NCBI GenBank assembly: GCA_965229695.1 | Contig: OZ245921.1 | Span: 186,001-250,000 of the forward strand | Direction of reading: 5' to 3' | Origin: JANSYL01 sp965229695 | GTDB lineage: Bacteria > Pseudomonadota > Alphaproteobacteria > Rhodobacterales > Rhodobacteraceae | DNA: 64,000 nucleotides | Notes under the pieces: model-generated | The model's input: only the letters and a program-made list of their open reading frames with translations | Database searches by the model: none | What the model was told of the DNA's origin: nothing | Made by a program: the position numbers and the translations under genes | In this document: positions 26,194 to 34,665 of the stretch, piece by piece | Layout: every line of letters starts with the position of its first letter | How positions within the stretch are numbered: the first letter of the stretch is position 1

Positions 26194-27294
26194 TCAGGCT
26201 TGTGCCATTTCTGCCAAAACCTGCTCAGCCGCGACCAAAAACCGGTCGATATCCTCGGGCGAGACGGCCCCGATGCAGCCAATCCGAAAGCTGGGGGCCT
26301 TGGTCAGCTTGCCAGGGTAGATCACAAAGCCCCGGTCTTTCAGCCCATCGTAAAACGGTTGAAACGCAAAGCCCGGCAGGTCGGGGATATCGAATGTGAT
26401 GATGATCGGCGCTTGATCTTCGGGGGTCAGGATCGTTTTGATCCCAAAGCCTGCCATGCCGGCGATCAGCCGGGTCATATTGGTGGTGTAACGGGCCAGG
26501 CGCGCTTCGGGCCCGCCTTCTTCGGCCAATTCTTGCACGGCTTCGGCCAGAGCCGCCACCACTTGGGTGGGCGGGGTAAAGCGCCACTCACCGCTTTTGG
26601 CAAAGCCAGCCTCCTGCCCCGCCAAATCCAGCGACAGCGAAGGCGACCGTCCTTTGGTCGCGGCCAACGCGGCGCGGTCACAGATCACCACACCCAGGCC
26701 AGGCACCCCTTGCAGGCATTTGTTGGACGAGGCCGCAACCGCCGTCAGACCCAGCTTACCCATATCGGTCGGTAGGGCACCAAAGGCGCTCATCGCATCA
26801 AGCAGCACGGGCAAATCATGATCACGCGCGATCTGTGCAATCTCCGGCACCGGGTTCAAAACACCGGTGGTGGTTTCACAATGCACCAAGGCCAAAGCCC
26901 CGATGTTCGGCGTATCAGCCAAGGCCGCACGAAGCGCGTTAGGGTCGAGCGGCGCGGCTTCGTCACCCTCCAGCGCCACAACAGGACGGCCCAAACGCTG
27001 CAAAATATCGACCATACGATGCCCGTAAGCCCCGTTGATCATCACAAGGCAAGGTTGCTCCTGCGGCGCAAAAGCGGCCAACATCGCCTCAACCGCAAAC
27101 GTGCCCGACCCCTGCACGGGCACCGCTGTCGTTGTCGCGGCATCAGCCCCGGCCAGCTCAACCAGATCGCGGCGCAACTTGGCCGTCATCTCGACAAAGG
27201 CCGCATCGCGTGAGCCCCAATCGCGGTTCATCGCCGCCCGCACGCGATCAGAAACCGTAAGCGGCCCGGGGGTAAGGAGGATTTGCTCGGTCAT
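26194..27294 (-). CDS. phnW: 2-aminoethylphosphonate:pyruvate transaminase family protein
   Basis: A 366-residue fold-type I PLP aminotransferase of the PhnW family. LLTPGPLTVSDRVRAAM (residues 6-22) is the typical N-terminus and the PLP Lys is in SSNKCLQGVPG near residue 192. Because it follows a phosphonopyruvate decarboxylase gene with a four-base overlap, it should run in the biosynthetic direction, converting phosphonoacetaldehyde to 2-aminoethylphosphonate (AEP), rather than in AEP breakdown. No phosphonatase gene is nearby, which fits synthesis. The start at 27294 gives the standard N-terminus. Confidence 0.92.
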   Translation of the reverse strand: MTEQILLTPGPLTVSDRVRAAMNRDWGSRDAAFVEMTAKLRRDLVELAGADAATTTAVPVQGSGTFAVEAMLAAFAPQEQPCLVMINGAYGHRMVDILQRLGRPVVALEGDEAAPLDPNALRAALADTPNIGALALVHCETTTGVLNPVPEIAQIARDHDLPVLLDAMSAFGALPTDMGKLGLTAVAASSNKCLQGVPGLGVVICDRAALAATKGRSPSLSLDLAGQEAGFAKSGEWRFTPPTQVVAALAEAVQELAEEGGPEARLARYTTNMTRLIAGMAGFGIKTILTPEDQAPIIITFDIPDLPGFAFQPFYDGLKDRGFVIYPGKLTKAPSFRIGCIGAVSPEDIDRFLVAAEQVLAEMAQA

Positions 27295-28439
27295 TGGCTG
27301 ACCCCTTCTGTCAAAAAGCCGCGGAAGCGTGCTGCAACCTCGGGCGGCGCGATGGTTGGGCGCGGAAGATCGGGCCATTCGCTTGGGCGCACACGCAGAT
27401 GCAAGAACCGCGGTGACGGGGCATCCGCAAGCGCTGCCAGCGCCGCATCCACGCCCTCCAGACTGTCGGCGCGGGCCACATGGCGATACCCTGCGGCCAC
27501 TGCCATAGCGGCAAAATCGACGGCAGGCGCGACCGTGCGCTGACCGCCGGTGGATTCATGCATGCCGTTGTCGAACCCGATATGGGTAAACTGCTGCGGC
27601 GCACGCGCCCCGATGGTGGCCAGATTGCCCAGTTTCATCAGCATCGCGCCATCGCCATCCAAGACCGTAATGGGACGACCCGAAGCTAGGCTCGCACCCA
27701 GCCCAATCGCGCTGGCGCCCCCCATAGATCCAACGACATAAAGGTTCCGCGCCTCATCCCCTAGCGCGTAAAGCTCACGCGCGCAGTAGCCGGTCGTTGC
27801 CACCAACCCGGTTTCCTGCGGCAGGGCGGCGCAGACCCGCCTGAGCACATCCACCCGTTTGGGGGGCTCACCACCGGTGAAATTGCCGCTGATCGCCACC
27901 GGTGCCGGGGGCGCGAGCGGGATTTGATCCAAGGGGGCTTTGGCCACGCGTCCTTTCGGCAGGATTGTCGCGACAGGCCGGCGTGATTGTGCGATCTGGG
28001 CCGCCGCCGATGCTGCGAACCCAGGAATGTCCGCTTCGGTTTCCGGGAAGGGCAAAACCGGAACACCCAAAAGCTCCAACAATGGAGCGGTCAACTGGCC
28101 CATCTGGGCGTGTTGTGGCTCATCCGAAATACCCGGCGCGCCGCGCCAGGTGACGATCAGAAGGCAGGGGATATCCAGCGTGTGGCTTAACGAGGTGAGC
28201 GGGTTGACTGCATTGCCCAGACCCGAGTTCTGCATCATCACCACGGGCACGCGCCCGCCCAGCCAAGCGCCTGCTCCGATGGCCATAGCCTCGCCTTCGC
28301 TGGTCGCACCCAGATAATCCAACCCTGGGCGCGAAATCGCCGCGTTCATAAGCGGGGTCAGAAAGCTGCATGGCACGCCGGTGAAAAAATCCAGCCCAGC
28401 ATCCGCCAAGGCCCCGACCAGCTTATCGCCTTGGATCAT
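27291..28439 (-). CDS. ppd: Phosphonopyruvate decarboxylase
   Basis: A 382-residue thiamine diphosphate enzyme that drives phosphonate synthesis by decarboxylating phosphonopyruvate to phosphonoacetaldehyde. FTGVPCSFLTPLMNA (about residues 19-33), ATSEGEAMAIGAG (about 45-57) with the catalytic Glu, and the ThDP motif LDGDGAMLMKLGNLATIG (about 261-278) are seen in order. It is coupled to phnW and follows the PEP mutase gene by six bases, so the three enzymes form a complete PEP-to-AEP pathway. Confidence 0.94.
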   Translation of the reverse strand: MIQGDKLVGALADAGLDFFTGVPCSFLTPLMNAAISRPGLDYLGATSEGEAMAIGAGAWLGGRVPVVMMQNSGLGNAVNPLTSLSHTLDIPCLLIVTWRGAPGISDEPQHAQMGQLTAPLLELLGVPVLPFPETEADIPGFAASAAAQIAQSRRPVATILPKGRVAKAPLDQIPLAPPAPVAISGNFTGGEPPKRVDVLRRVCAALPQETGLVATTGYCARELYALGDEARNLYVVGSMGGASAIGLGASLASGRPITVLDGDGAMLMKLGNLATIGARAPQQFTHIGFDNGMHESTGGQRTVAPAVDFAAMAVAAGYRHVARADSLEGVDAALAALADAPSPRFLHLRVRPSEWPDLPRPTIAPPEVAARFRGFLTEGVSQ

Positions 28440-28445
28440 CTTGCC

Positions 28446-30074
28446 TCAAACCTCGTTCCGCGCTTCAGCCAGGTCCAGCAAGCTGTTGATATTGCGCCAA
28501 TTGCCCGAGATGTTCAGCACAGATACCGGCGTGCCCTCGGCCATCAGACGCTGCAAGACATCCGGCATATCGGCCTTGGGCAGTGTGCCTTCAGCCTCAA
28601 ATGCCTCAAGGATTTGACGGACCTTTCGGGCGCCCGCGATGTTGAGCGCCATGAGCCCCACCCAATGCCCGGCACCCGCCGCAGCGGGATCAACTGACGC
28701 GCCAATTTCAACCAGGCTGACATTGCTATGGGCCGAAAGCCCGCCGTCGTGGGGCGGGTCGCAAAGCACGCGGTCCGAGGGATCGGCCATATCCGCCGCC
28801 TCGGCCCCTGGATCGACCAGGATCGTGACCTCTGCGTCTTGCGCCACCAAAAGCCCGGCAAAGAAAGGCTCATAGACGATATCGCCATAGCTCAGGATCG
28901 TCGGCCCGTTCAGATGCTCAATCGCAGCGGCAAGCGACCGCGCCTCTCCGGTTGTCTCGAAATCTGGGTTCACCACAACCTCGGCATTGTCGGCTTTGAC
29001 CGTTTCGGCCTTATAGCCCGCCACAACGGCGATCTGGTCGATGCCCGCCCCGCGCAGGGCAGCAACCTGACGATCCAGGATGGTATGCCCCCGCAAGCTG
29101 ACCATGCATTTCGGCCGGTCTTCGGTCAGCGCGCCAAGCGCCGTTCCGCGCGTCGCCGCCAAGATCACACCGCGCCAACCGTCGCTGCGCGGCTCATAAA
29201 GCTGCTCCGCCACTTCCAGCTCTTCCGTGCCGGTCAGGGCGAACACATCGGCCAGCGGATAGATGGTTTTTTCGATGGGAACCAAGGATTGGGTTTCCAT
29301 GATCGTGCGCGTCACATCCTCCATCGCTTGCAGCGAGGCGCGCAGATTATGATTTGCCCAAACGATGGCCGATGCCCCAGCCGCCGCCAGATCAGCGGTC
29401 GGCGTGCGGTAGTATTTTGTCGGGATTAGCACGACGGGCACGGGCGCCTGCCACCGCTCTAAAAACTCAAAGATTTCACCGGCATCGGCGCGGCGGGAAT
29501 GGATTACGACCGCATCTGCGCCCGCCTCGGCATAAGCGTCGGCGCGCTGAAGCGCCTCTTCCATCGGGCGACCGGCAATCAGCGCCTCGATCCGGGCAAC
29601 AATGCAAAAATCATCGTCCAGCTGCGAATCCTTGCCCGCGCGGATCTTGCCGCAGAACTCATCAATCGAGACCAGCGGGTGCTTGTCGCCGAGAAACGAG
29701 TTGGTCTTAGGGAAGGTTTTGTCTTCCAAACAGACGCCCGCAATCCCACGCGAGGACAGTTTGCTGACAAAGCGGCGCACGGCGTTGAAATTGCCAAAGC
29801 CCGTATCGCCATCCACTAGGATCGGGATCTCGGTGCCATCGGCCATGAACTCAAGCTGGTCCAGGACTTGTGTCCAGCTCAACTCGTTGTTGTCGCGCAC
29901 GCCCAAAGCGGTCGACATCGACAGGCCCGAGGCCCAAATGCCGTCAAATCCCGCGCGCTCGGATATCTTGGCCGAGGCGCCATTGTGGGATTCCATCAAA
30001 AACCCGATCTCGGGCGACTGCAAAATGGCCCGCAAACGCGCCGCTTTGCTCGGTTTGGTCTGTATATTCATCAT
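28446..30074 (-). CDS. pepM: PEP mutase fused to nucleotidyltransferase-like domain
   Basis: A 542-residue two-domain protein. Residues about 10-290 are PEP mutase: metal site Asp88 and Asp90 (VDGDTG), Glu117, and the diagnostic EDKTFPKTNS (117-126), which separates the mutase from isocitrate lyase relatives. It makes phosphonopyruvate. Residues about 299-540 resemble an NTP transferase (GWRGVILA, LTEDRPKCM, ILSYGDIVYEP), as in PepM-PntC fusions, but the glycine loop reads AATRGTALG (306-314), where GxGxRLG is expected. Catalysis by this domain is therefore doubtful. Start is either ATG at 30074 or 30071. Confidence 0.92.
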   Translation of the reverse strand: MMNIQTKPSKAARLRAILQSPEIGFLMESHNGASAKISERAGFDGIWASGLSMSTALGVRDNNELSWTQVLDQLEFMADGTEIPILVDGDTGFGNFNAVRRFVSKLSSRGIAGVCLEDKTFPKTNSFLGDKHPLVSIDEFCGKIRAGKDSQLDDDFCIVARIEALIAGRPMEEALQRADAYAEAGADAVVIHSRRADAGEIFEFLERWQAPVPVVLIPTKYYRTPTADLAAAGASAIVWANHNLRASLQAMEDVTRTIMETQSLVPIEKTIYPLADVFALTGTEELEVAEQLYEPRSDGWRGVILAATRGTALGALTEDRPKCMVSLRGHTILDRQVAALRGAGIDQIAVVAGYKAETVKADNAEVVVNPDFETTGEARSLAAAIEHLNGPTILSYGDIVYEPFFAGLLVAQDAEVTILVDPGAEAADMADPSDRVLCDPPHDGGLSAHSNVSLVEIGASVDPAAAGAGHWVGLMALNIAGARKVRQILEAFEAEGTLPKADMPDVLQRLMAEGTPVSVLNISGNWRNINSLLDLAEARNEV

Positions 30075-30386
30075 GCGCGGATCATTGCGCCACCGAAGCG
30101 AGAAGATCAATCGGTTGATTTTTGGTTTGCTTGGCCGGGCTTCTGCGTCACGGAGTCCTAGGTGAAACCGCAAAAAGCTCCAAGCACGAGGTCTACCCCC
30201 GCTGCAAGAGAGGCCTTATCGGAGTGTGTGATGTCAGGGTATCGCACAGAACGAAGCCAGACGCGAGAGCCCCAGATCGGACCGGCTCGGCGCCAACCTT
30301 GTCACAGTCGATGGTCATGGCCAAAAGTCGCGGTCCGCTTTATGTCGAGCTGAGAACCAAAGCTAGCCATTGCAATCTGGGGGCAA
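30075..30386. other. Divergent promoter region between phosphonate and lipid operons
   Basis: A 312-base gap between the minus-strand phosphonate operon and the plus-strand glycosyltransferase. It must carry both promoters. An AT-rich stretch lies at 30105-30130, but I see no strong -35/-10 pair, hairpin or repeat. The short open frames across it lack coding character and are not called. Confidence 0.4.
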
Positions 30387-31403
30387 ATGACCGGTCAACG
30401 GGGCACCAAGCGAGAAAGCCAAGGGGGCGATCAAGCAGCGGAAGGCCGCTTCTTGGTGGCCATCGGCGTGCCAACTTGCAATCGGCCCGGCGGCCTGCGG
30501 CTATCACTTGAAAGCCTGCTTGAACTGAAGGCGCCCGAAGGTGCCGATCTGATCTTTTTGGTGATCGACAATGGGGATGTGTCGATGGGCAGCGAGGCGA
30601 CCGTGGCAGAGTTTGCCTCGAAGACCAAATGGCCGGTTCGCTACGTTCACGAACCGACGCGCGGCATCCCCTACGCCCGCAATCGCATCTTAGAGACGGC
30701 GCTCGAGGCCGACGCGCGTTATTTGCTCGGGTTGGATGACGACGAGTTGGCCCCGCCGGATTGGGCAACGACCATGGTCTCCGAGTTGCAAACCCAAAAT
30801 CTCACGCTGATTGGCGGGCCAATGCGGCGCATCGCCGAACCGGGGCTCGACCTGACGCCGACACAAAAGTGGATGCTCGATGCGATTGTCGAACATGCGC
30901 ACGAGGAAGCCGAACGCCAAAAGCGCCGCGCGCGAAAGCCTGAGCCGATGCGCACGATCTATACCGGGAATTATGGCCTGGATTTGGATTTCGTTCGGGC
31001 AACCGATATTCGATACGATCCAAAGTTCGCCCTAACCGGCGGCGAGGATTCCGACTTTGCCAAACGGCTGGTCGATTTGGGCGGCAAAACTGGCTGGGCC
31101 GAGACCGCATATATGACCGAAATCATGCCCGCCGCGCGGCTGTCGCCCGGCTATGTCGTGCGGCGCAATCGGGATTTTGCCCCCAATTGGGTGCGCATCA
31201 AACGCCCTGGCCGCTGGCCTTTCGTGCTTGGTGCACTTGAGGAAGCCTTCGATTTAGTCATTTATGCGATCCCGGCGCTATTCGGAGGGCCGCGTTGGAA
31301 GTTTTTCTATCTGCAGCGCTATGGACGTTTCTTAGGACATACCCGAGCGGCGCTTGGTCGACGCAAATGGCACTATGCGCCCGATCAAGAGCATCTTAGG
31401 TAA
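30387..31403 (+). CDS. GT2 family glycosyltransferase
   Basis: A 338-residue GT-A enzyme. VAIGVPTCNRPGGLRLSLES (about residues 24-43) is the nucleotide-sugar strand, DDDE near 117-120 (LLGLDDDELAPPDW) is the metal-binding acidic motif, and GGEDSDFAKRLVDLG around 219-233 is the acceptor-site region. The C-terminal 60 residues hold one hydrophobic stretch (FDLVIYAIPALFGG) that may touch the membrane. It is the first plus-strand gene after the phosphonate operon and probably heads the lipid cluster. The sugar is unknown. Confidence 0.85.
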   Translation: MTGQRGTKRESQGGDQAAEGRFLVAIGVPTCNRPGGLRLSLESLLELKAPEGADLIFLVIDNGDVSMGSEATVAEFASKTKWPVRYVHEPTRGIPYARNRILETALEADARYLLGLDDDELAPPDWATTMVSELQTQNLTLIGGPMRRIAEPGLDLTPTQKWMLDAIVEHAHEEAERQKRRARKPEPMRTIYTGNYGLDLDFVRATDIRYDPKFALTGGEDSDFAKRLVDLGGKTGWAETAYMTEIMPAARLSPGYVVRRNRDFAPNWVRIKRPGRWPFVLGALEEAFDLVIYAIPALFGGPRWKFFYLQRYGRFLGHTRAALGRRKWHYAPDQEHLR

Positions 31404-31418
31404 ATTCCCGTTTCATCG

Positions 31419-31808
31419 ATGACGCAAAACAGTTCGACCAACTCGGATCAGACCCGCGAGCTACTTGTCGTTGCCTGTGCGACCTGCAACCGGCGCGACA
31501 GCTTTGCGCGATTGCTTGGAAGCTCCAACAAGCCAAACATGCGCCAATTCGCGGCAAGCTATCACGATTGGTTTTCCGGCGACCGGCGCCAGTTTCGCGC
31601 GACCCGTGATGGCCGATTCGTGGTTCCCAAGCGGATCGGCAGCGCGCGCTACGTCTTTAGTGCCCTGTGGCGATTTCTACTCTTTCCCTTTCTGCGCAGG
31701 TCGGTACCTGGATCGCCTTACCAAGGTCGGCCTACGGAAGCGCGGTTAACCACGTTCAATGAATGGCAGGACCAGCCCCCCGAACCAGGGATGGAACGAC
31801 AAAGATGA
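31419..31808 (+). pseudogene. Probable internally deleted GT2 glycosyltransferase remnant
   Basis: A 129-residue frame. Residues 13-33 (RELLVVACATCNRRDSFARLL) match the first strand of a GT2 enzyme like its upstream neighbour, but the acidic metal site and acceptor region are missing, and the sequence passes straight into a basic, partly hydrophobic tail (YVFSALWRFLLFPFL around 77-91). This looks like a glycosyltransferase that lost its centre by in-frame deletion. It still overlaps the next gene by four bases, so it may remain translated for coupling. Alternatively it is a small protein of unknown function. Confidence 0.45.
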
Positions 31809-32974
31809 GGCGGCTTTTGTTGATTGCTGGCGAGCATCCCCCGCCAGAAACGATTGCAGGTATCACGACAACCAGGCTGGCGCGGCATCTACCCGCAGCG
31901 GGCTGGGAGGTTGAGGTTGTCCGTCGAGCGGGCTTTGTGAAAAAGCATCAAGCGGCACCCCAAACCTCCAGGCCACAATCGCACAAAGCCAAAACCATCC
32001 GCCGTGATCCGTTTGCCGAATGGCTGCCGTTTGGCGAGGCCGTATTCGATGTGCGTCAGATGATACGCGAAGGGCTCGCTTTGCACGCGGCTAACCCGTT
32101 TTCGGCGATCTTGGTTCGTACTTCCCCCGTCGCCGACGGTCTGGTCGGCGACGCCATTGCCCGTCGAACGGGATTGCCGGTCATCTACATCCATGGCGAT
32201 CCTTGGGGGCCATGCCGACAGCGCGCGCCCCAGCGGCCATTTTGGACACGGATCATCGAAGGGCGCGCGGAGGCCAAGATCAACCAGCGCGCGGCCGGTG
32301 TGATTCTCAATACGGACACAACTCGACGAGATTACCTGACGGCCTTCCCCTTTTTAGACCCAAACCAGGTGCACACGCTGCGCAGCCCGTCGGATTGCGC
32401 GGCGCTTTCTGGTTCCGAGGGTCCAGTGTTTGATACCCCCACCGTGCTGTTTCCCGGCGGGTTTTCGGACTTTGTGCCGCCCAAAGCGATCTTTGATCTC
32501 TGCAAAGCGATCGGAGCCCATCCGGAACTAACTGCAGTTCAAGTCGCGCTAACCAATGATCCCGGCCCCTGCCCTTACCCCAAAAGCGCGCCGATAAAAC
32601 TGATCGGACGGCACCCGCAATCGGCCATGCTAAGCCTTATGGAAGCTGCGGATATTCTGATTGGCATCGCGCAACCCAGTGATCAACGCATACCCTTGAA
32701 GTTAAGCGATTTCCTGTGCTCTAACCGGCCAGTGCTGGTTCTTGAACAAACATCCCATCCTGAATTGCGAGATTTCGTGACGCGCGCAGGCTATGGCACC
32801 GTCATTTCAGCAAGCGCCCCAGGCGAAGCGGCTGATTGGATCGCCCAAACCCTGAAAGCTGGGCGGCATCCGGTCGTCACGCGCAACGCTGGCTTTGCGG
32901 AGGCTCGGACCGCAGAGCGCACCGCAGAACGCCTCGCCGAGATCATCAACAACGCCGTTGAGGGTAGAACGTGA
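31805..32974 (+). CDS. GT-B glycosyltransferase (GT4-like)
   Basis: A 389-residue GT-B protein. The ATG at 31805 overlaps the previous stop and opens with RRLLLIAGEHPPPETIAGI, a normal N-terminal strand. VIYIHGDPWGP (about 131-141) and the C-terminal domain with KLIGRHPQSAMLSLMEAADILIG and LKLSDFLCSNRPVLVLEQ place it with GT4-like enzymes, although the E-x7-E motif is not obvious. It is coupled by four bases to the ABC exporter gene, so it probably glycosylates the lipid that the exporter flips. Confidence 0.75.
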   Translation: MRRLLLIAGEHPPPETIAGITTTRLARHLPAAGWEVEVVRRAGFVKKHQAAPQTSRPQSHKAKTIRRDPFAEWLPFGEAVFDVRQMIREGLALHAANPFSAILVRTSPVADGLVGDAIARRTGLPVIYIHGDPWGPCRQRAPQRPFWTRIIEGRAEAKINQRAAGVILNTDTTRRDYLTAFPFLDPNQVHTLRSPSDCAALSGSEGPVFDTPTVLFPGGFSDFVPPKAIFDLCKAIGAHPELTAVQVALTNDPGPCPYPKSAPIKLIGRHPQSAMLSLMEAADILIGIAQPSDQRIPLKLSDFLCSNRPVLVLEQTSHPELRDFVTRAGYGTVISASAPGEAADWIAQTLKAGRHPVVTRNAGFAEARTAERTAERLAEIINNAVEGRT

Positions 32975-34665
32975 CACCTCTTACCACCTATCTCGGTTAT
33001 CTTTGGCGAGAGGTCGAAGGGCCACGTTTGATGATCTTGTTGACCTCGGGCGCCGCAGGTTTGGCCAGCGGGATCGGGATTGCCGCGATCAACGCTGGCA
33101 TCGAGTCTTGGGCCATGGGGGAAGTGCCGTGGCAGCCAATTGCCATGTTTATCGGTACCCAGGTCATATGGCTGATCACTGTCTATTATGCGCAGCTCAG
33201 ATCGTCACTTTCGGTCAATAAGTTTATTTATGATAAACGGACCGAGGCTGTGAAGCGCGTTGTGCAGACGGATCTTTCACAAGTTGAAACTTTGACCTTG
33301 GGAAAGATTCTGGCGGTTTTGCAACACGATACCCAAACGATGGGTGGCTCAATGTCGCAAATCGTTACGGCTGTTCGTGGAGCTGTGACGGTTACATTTT
33401 CGATGGTCTACCTGGCGATCTTGTCGCCGGTCGTCGCCGCGCTCGCCATCATCGCCATCATCGTTGGGGTCAGCGCCTACTATTATCAAGAGTCTCGGGT
33501 TCGCGTGCTGGCACAGGAATCGCGGCGTCGCGGCGCCGAGTTTAACGACGCAATGCACGACTTGGTTCTTGGTGCTAAGGAAAGCCGGTTTCATATCAGC
33601 GGCGAGACCTCGCACCTGCGCCAAATCGACAGGCTCGGTGTTGGCGGTCGGGTGCTAACCGCACGCACTGAACTTTTGTCTTTCGTCAGCGGCTCCGTCA
33701 CACATCTGGTGCTGATCGGGTTATTGGGCTTGGTTGCGTTTTTGCCGCCGGAAACCATCGCCGTGACGGGCGTGCCGGTTTTTCAGGCCATCACCGTCAT
33801 GCTCTACTTGGTCAACGGCATCGAATCGATGGTCTCTTCCGCGGCGCCAATCACGCGAGGTCGCGTCTCACACTACGAGTTCACGCGTGTTTGGGATCTG
33901 TTGGTACCCGAAACGCGCCGCCTGAGCGGCGCAAAGAAACAGCGGAATTTGACCTTGGAAGCCCGAGGTTTGACCTATGAGTACGCGACCGATGACGGGC
34001 CTTTTCGGCTGGGGCCCATTGATCTTTCTTTTGAAGCACCGGAACTGGTTTTCATCACCGGCGGCAATGGCTCCGGCAAAACCACGCTGCTGAAATGCCT
34101 GACGGGGTTGTACCCAGCGCACGGCGGCGAGCTACTGTTTAATGGTGCGCCAGTTACCCACGAAACCTTGGCCGATTTGCGCAGCTCAGCCGCTGCTGTT
34201 TTCCATGACTATCACTTGTTTTCAAAGCTTTATGGGCATGACCTGAACCATCGGCGTGCATTGATCACCGATATGATCGACTCCTTCGGGCTCTCAGAAA
34301 AAGTGCAGCTTGGGCCACGCGGGTTTACGACCACACAGCTTTCCACAGGTCAGCGAAAGCGCCTGGGCTTGATCACAGCGCTTCTGCTGGACCGCCCGAT
34401 TATTGTGTTGGATGAGTTTGGGGCTGAGCAGGATCCGCAGTTCCGCGACCGCTTCTATCGGCAAATTTTGCCTGCCTTACGCGACGAAGGGCGTTTAATC
34501 CTGGCCGTGACCCATGATGATCGCTATTTCGAGGCATGTGACAGGCGTATCCATTTGGACTATGGTCAAATTTCAGAGATAACGCGCGGCGGGAATCTGC
34601 GTAAAATGGTAAACGAGTCCGAGTTCCAGCAAGCAACTGGAACCGACGGTGGGGACGGCGGATGA
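32971..34665 (+). CDS. ABC exporter, fused membrane and ATPase domains
   Basis: A 564-residue half-transporter. Six membrane segments in residues about 15-300 are followed by an ATPase domain: Walker A GGNGSGKTT with Lys370, signature LSTGQRKR, Walker B IIVLDEFGAEQ with D-loop-like segment, and switch His in AVTHDD. The architecture matches the SyrD/PvdE cyclic-peptide exporter type, and it is also comparable to lipid flippases such as MsbA. It sits between a glycosyltransferase and a sphingoid-base synthase with four-base overlaps on both sides, so a lipid or glycolipid substrate is the best inference. Confidence 0.85.
   Translation: MTPLTTYLGYLWREVEGPRLMILLTSGAAGLASGIGIAAINAGIESWAMGEVPWQPIAMFIGTQVIWLITVYYAQLRSSLSVNKFIYDKRTEAVKRVVQTDLSQVETLTLGKILAVLQHDTQTMGGSMSQIVTAVRGAVTVTFSMVYLAILSPVVAALAIIAIIVGVSAYYYQESRVRVLAQESRRRGAEFNDAMHDLVLGAKESRFHISGETSHLRQIDRLGVGGRVLTARTELLSFVSGSVTHLVLIGLLGLVAFLPPETIAVTGVPVFQAITVMLYLVNGIESMVSSAAPITRGRVSHYEFTRVWDLLVPETRRLSGAKKQRNLTLEARGLTYEYATDDGPFRLGPIDLSFEAPELVFITGGNGSGKTTLLKCLTGLYPAHGGELLFNGAPVTHETLADLRSSAAAVFHDYHLFSKLYGHDLNHRRALITDMIDSFGLSEKVQLGPRGFTTTQLSTGQRKRLGLITALLLDRPIIVLDEFGAEQDPQFRDRFYRQILPALRDEGRLILAVTHDDRYFEACDRRIHLDYGQISEITRGGNLRKMVNESEFQQATGTDGGDGG

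Noticed and set aside
26194..27294. AEP degradation role for the transaminase
   Set aside because: No phosphonoacetaldehyde hydrolase or phn uptake gene is adjacent, whereas PEP mutase and phosphonopyruvate decarboxylase are.
30122..30511. Short open frames in the divergent gap before the GT2 gene
   Set aside because: They run into the GT2 gene in another frame, are basic and low in complexity, and lack ribosome binding sites.
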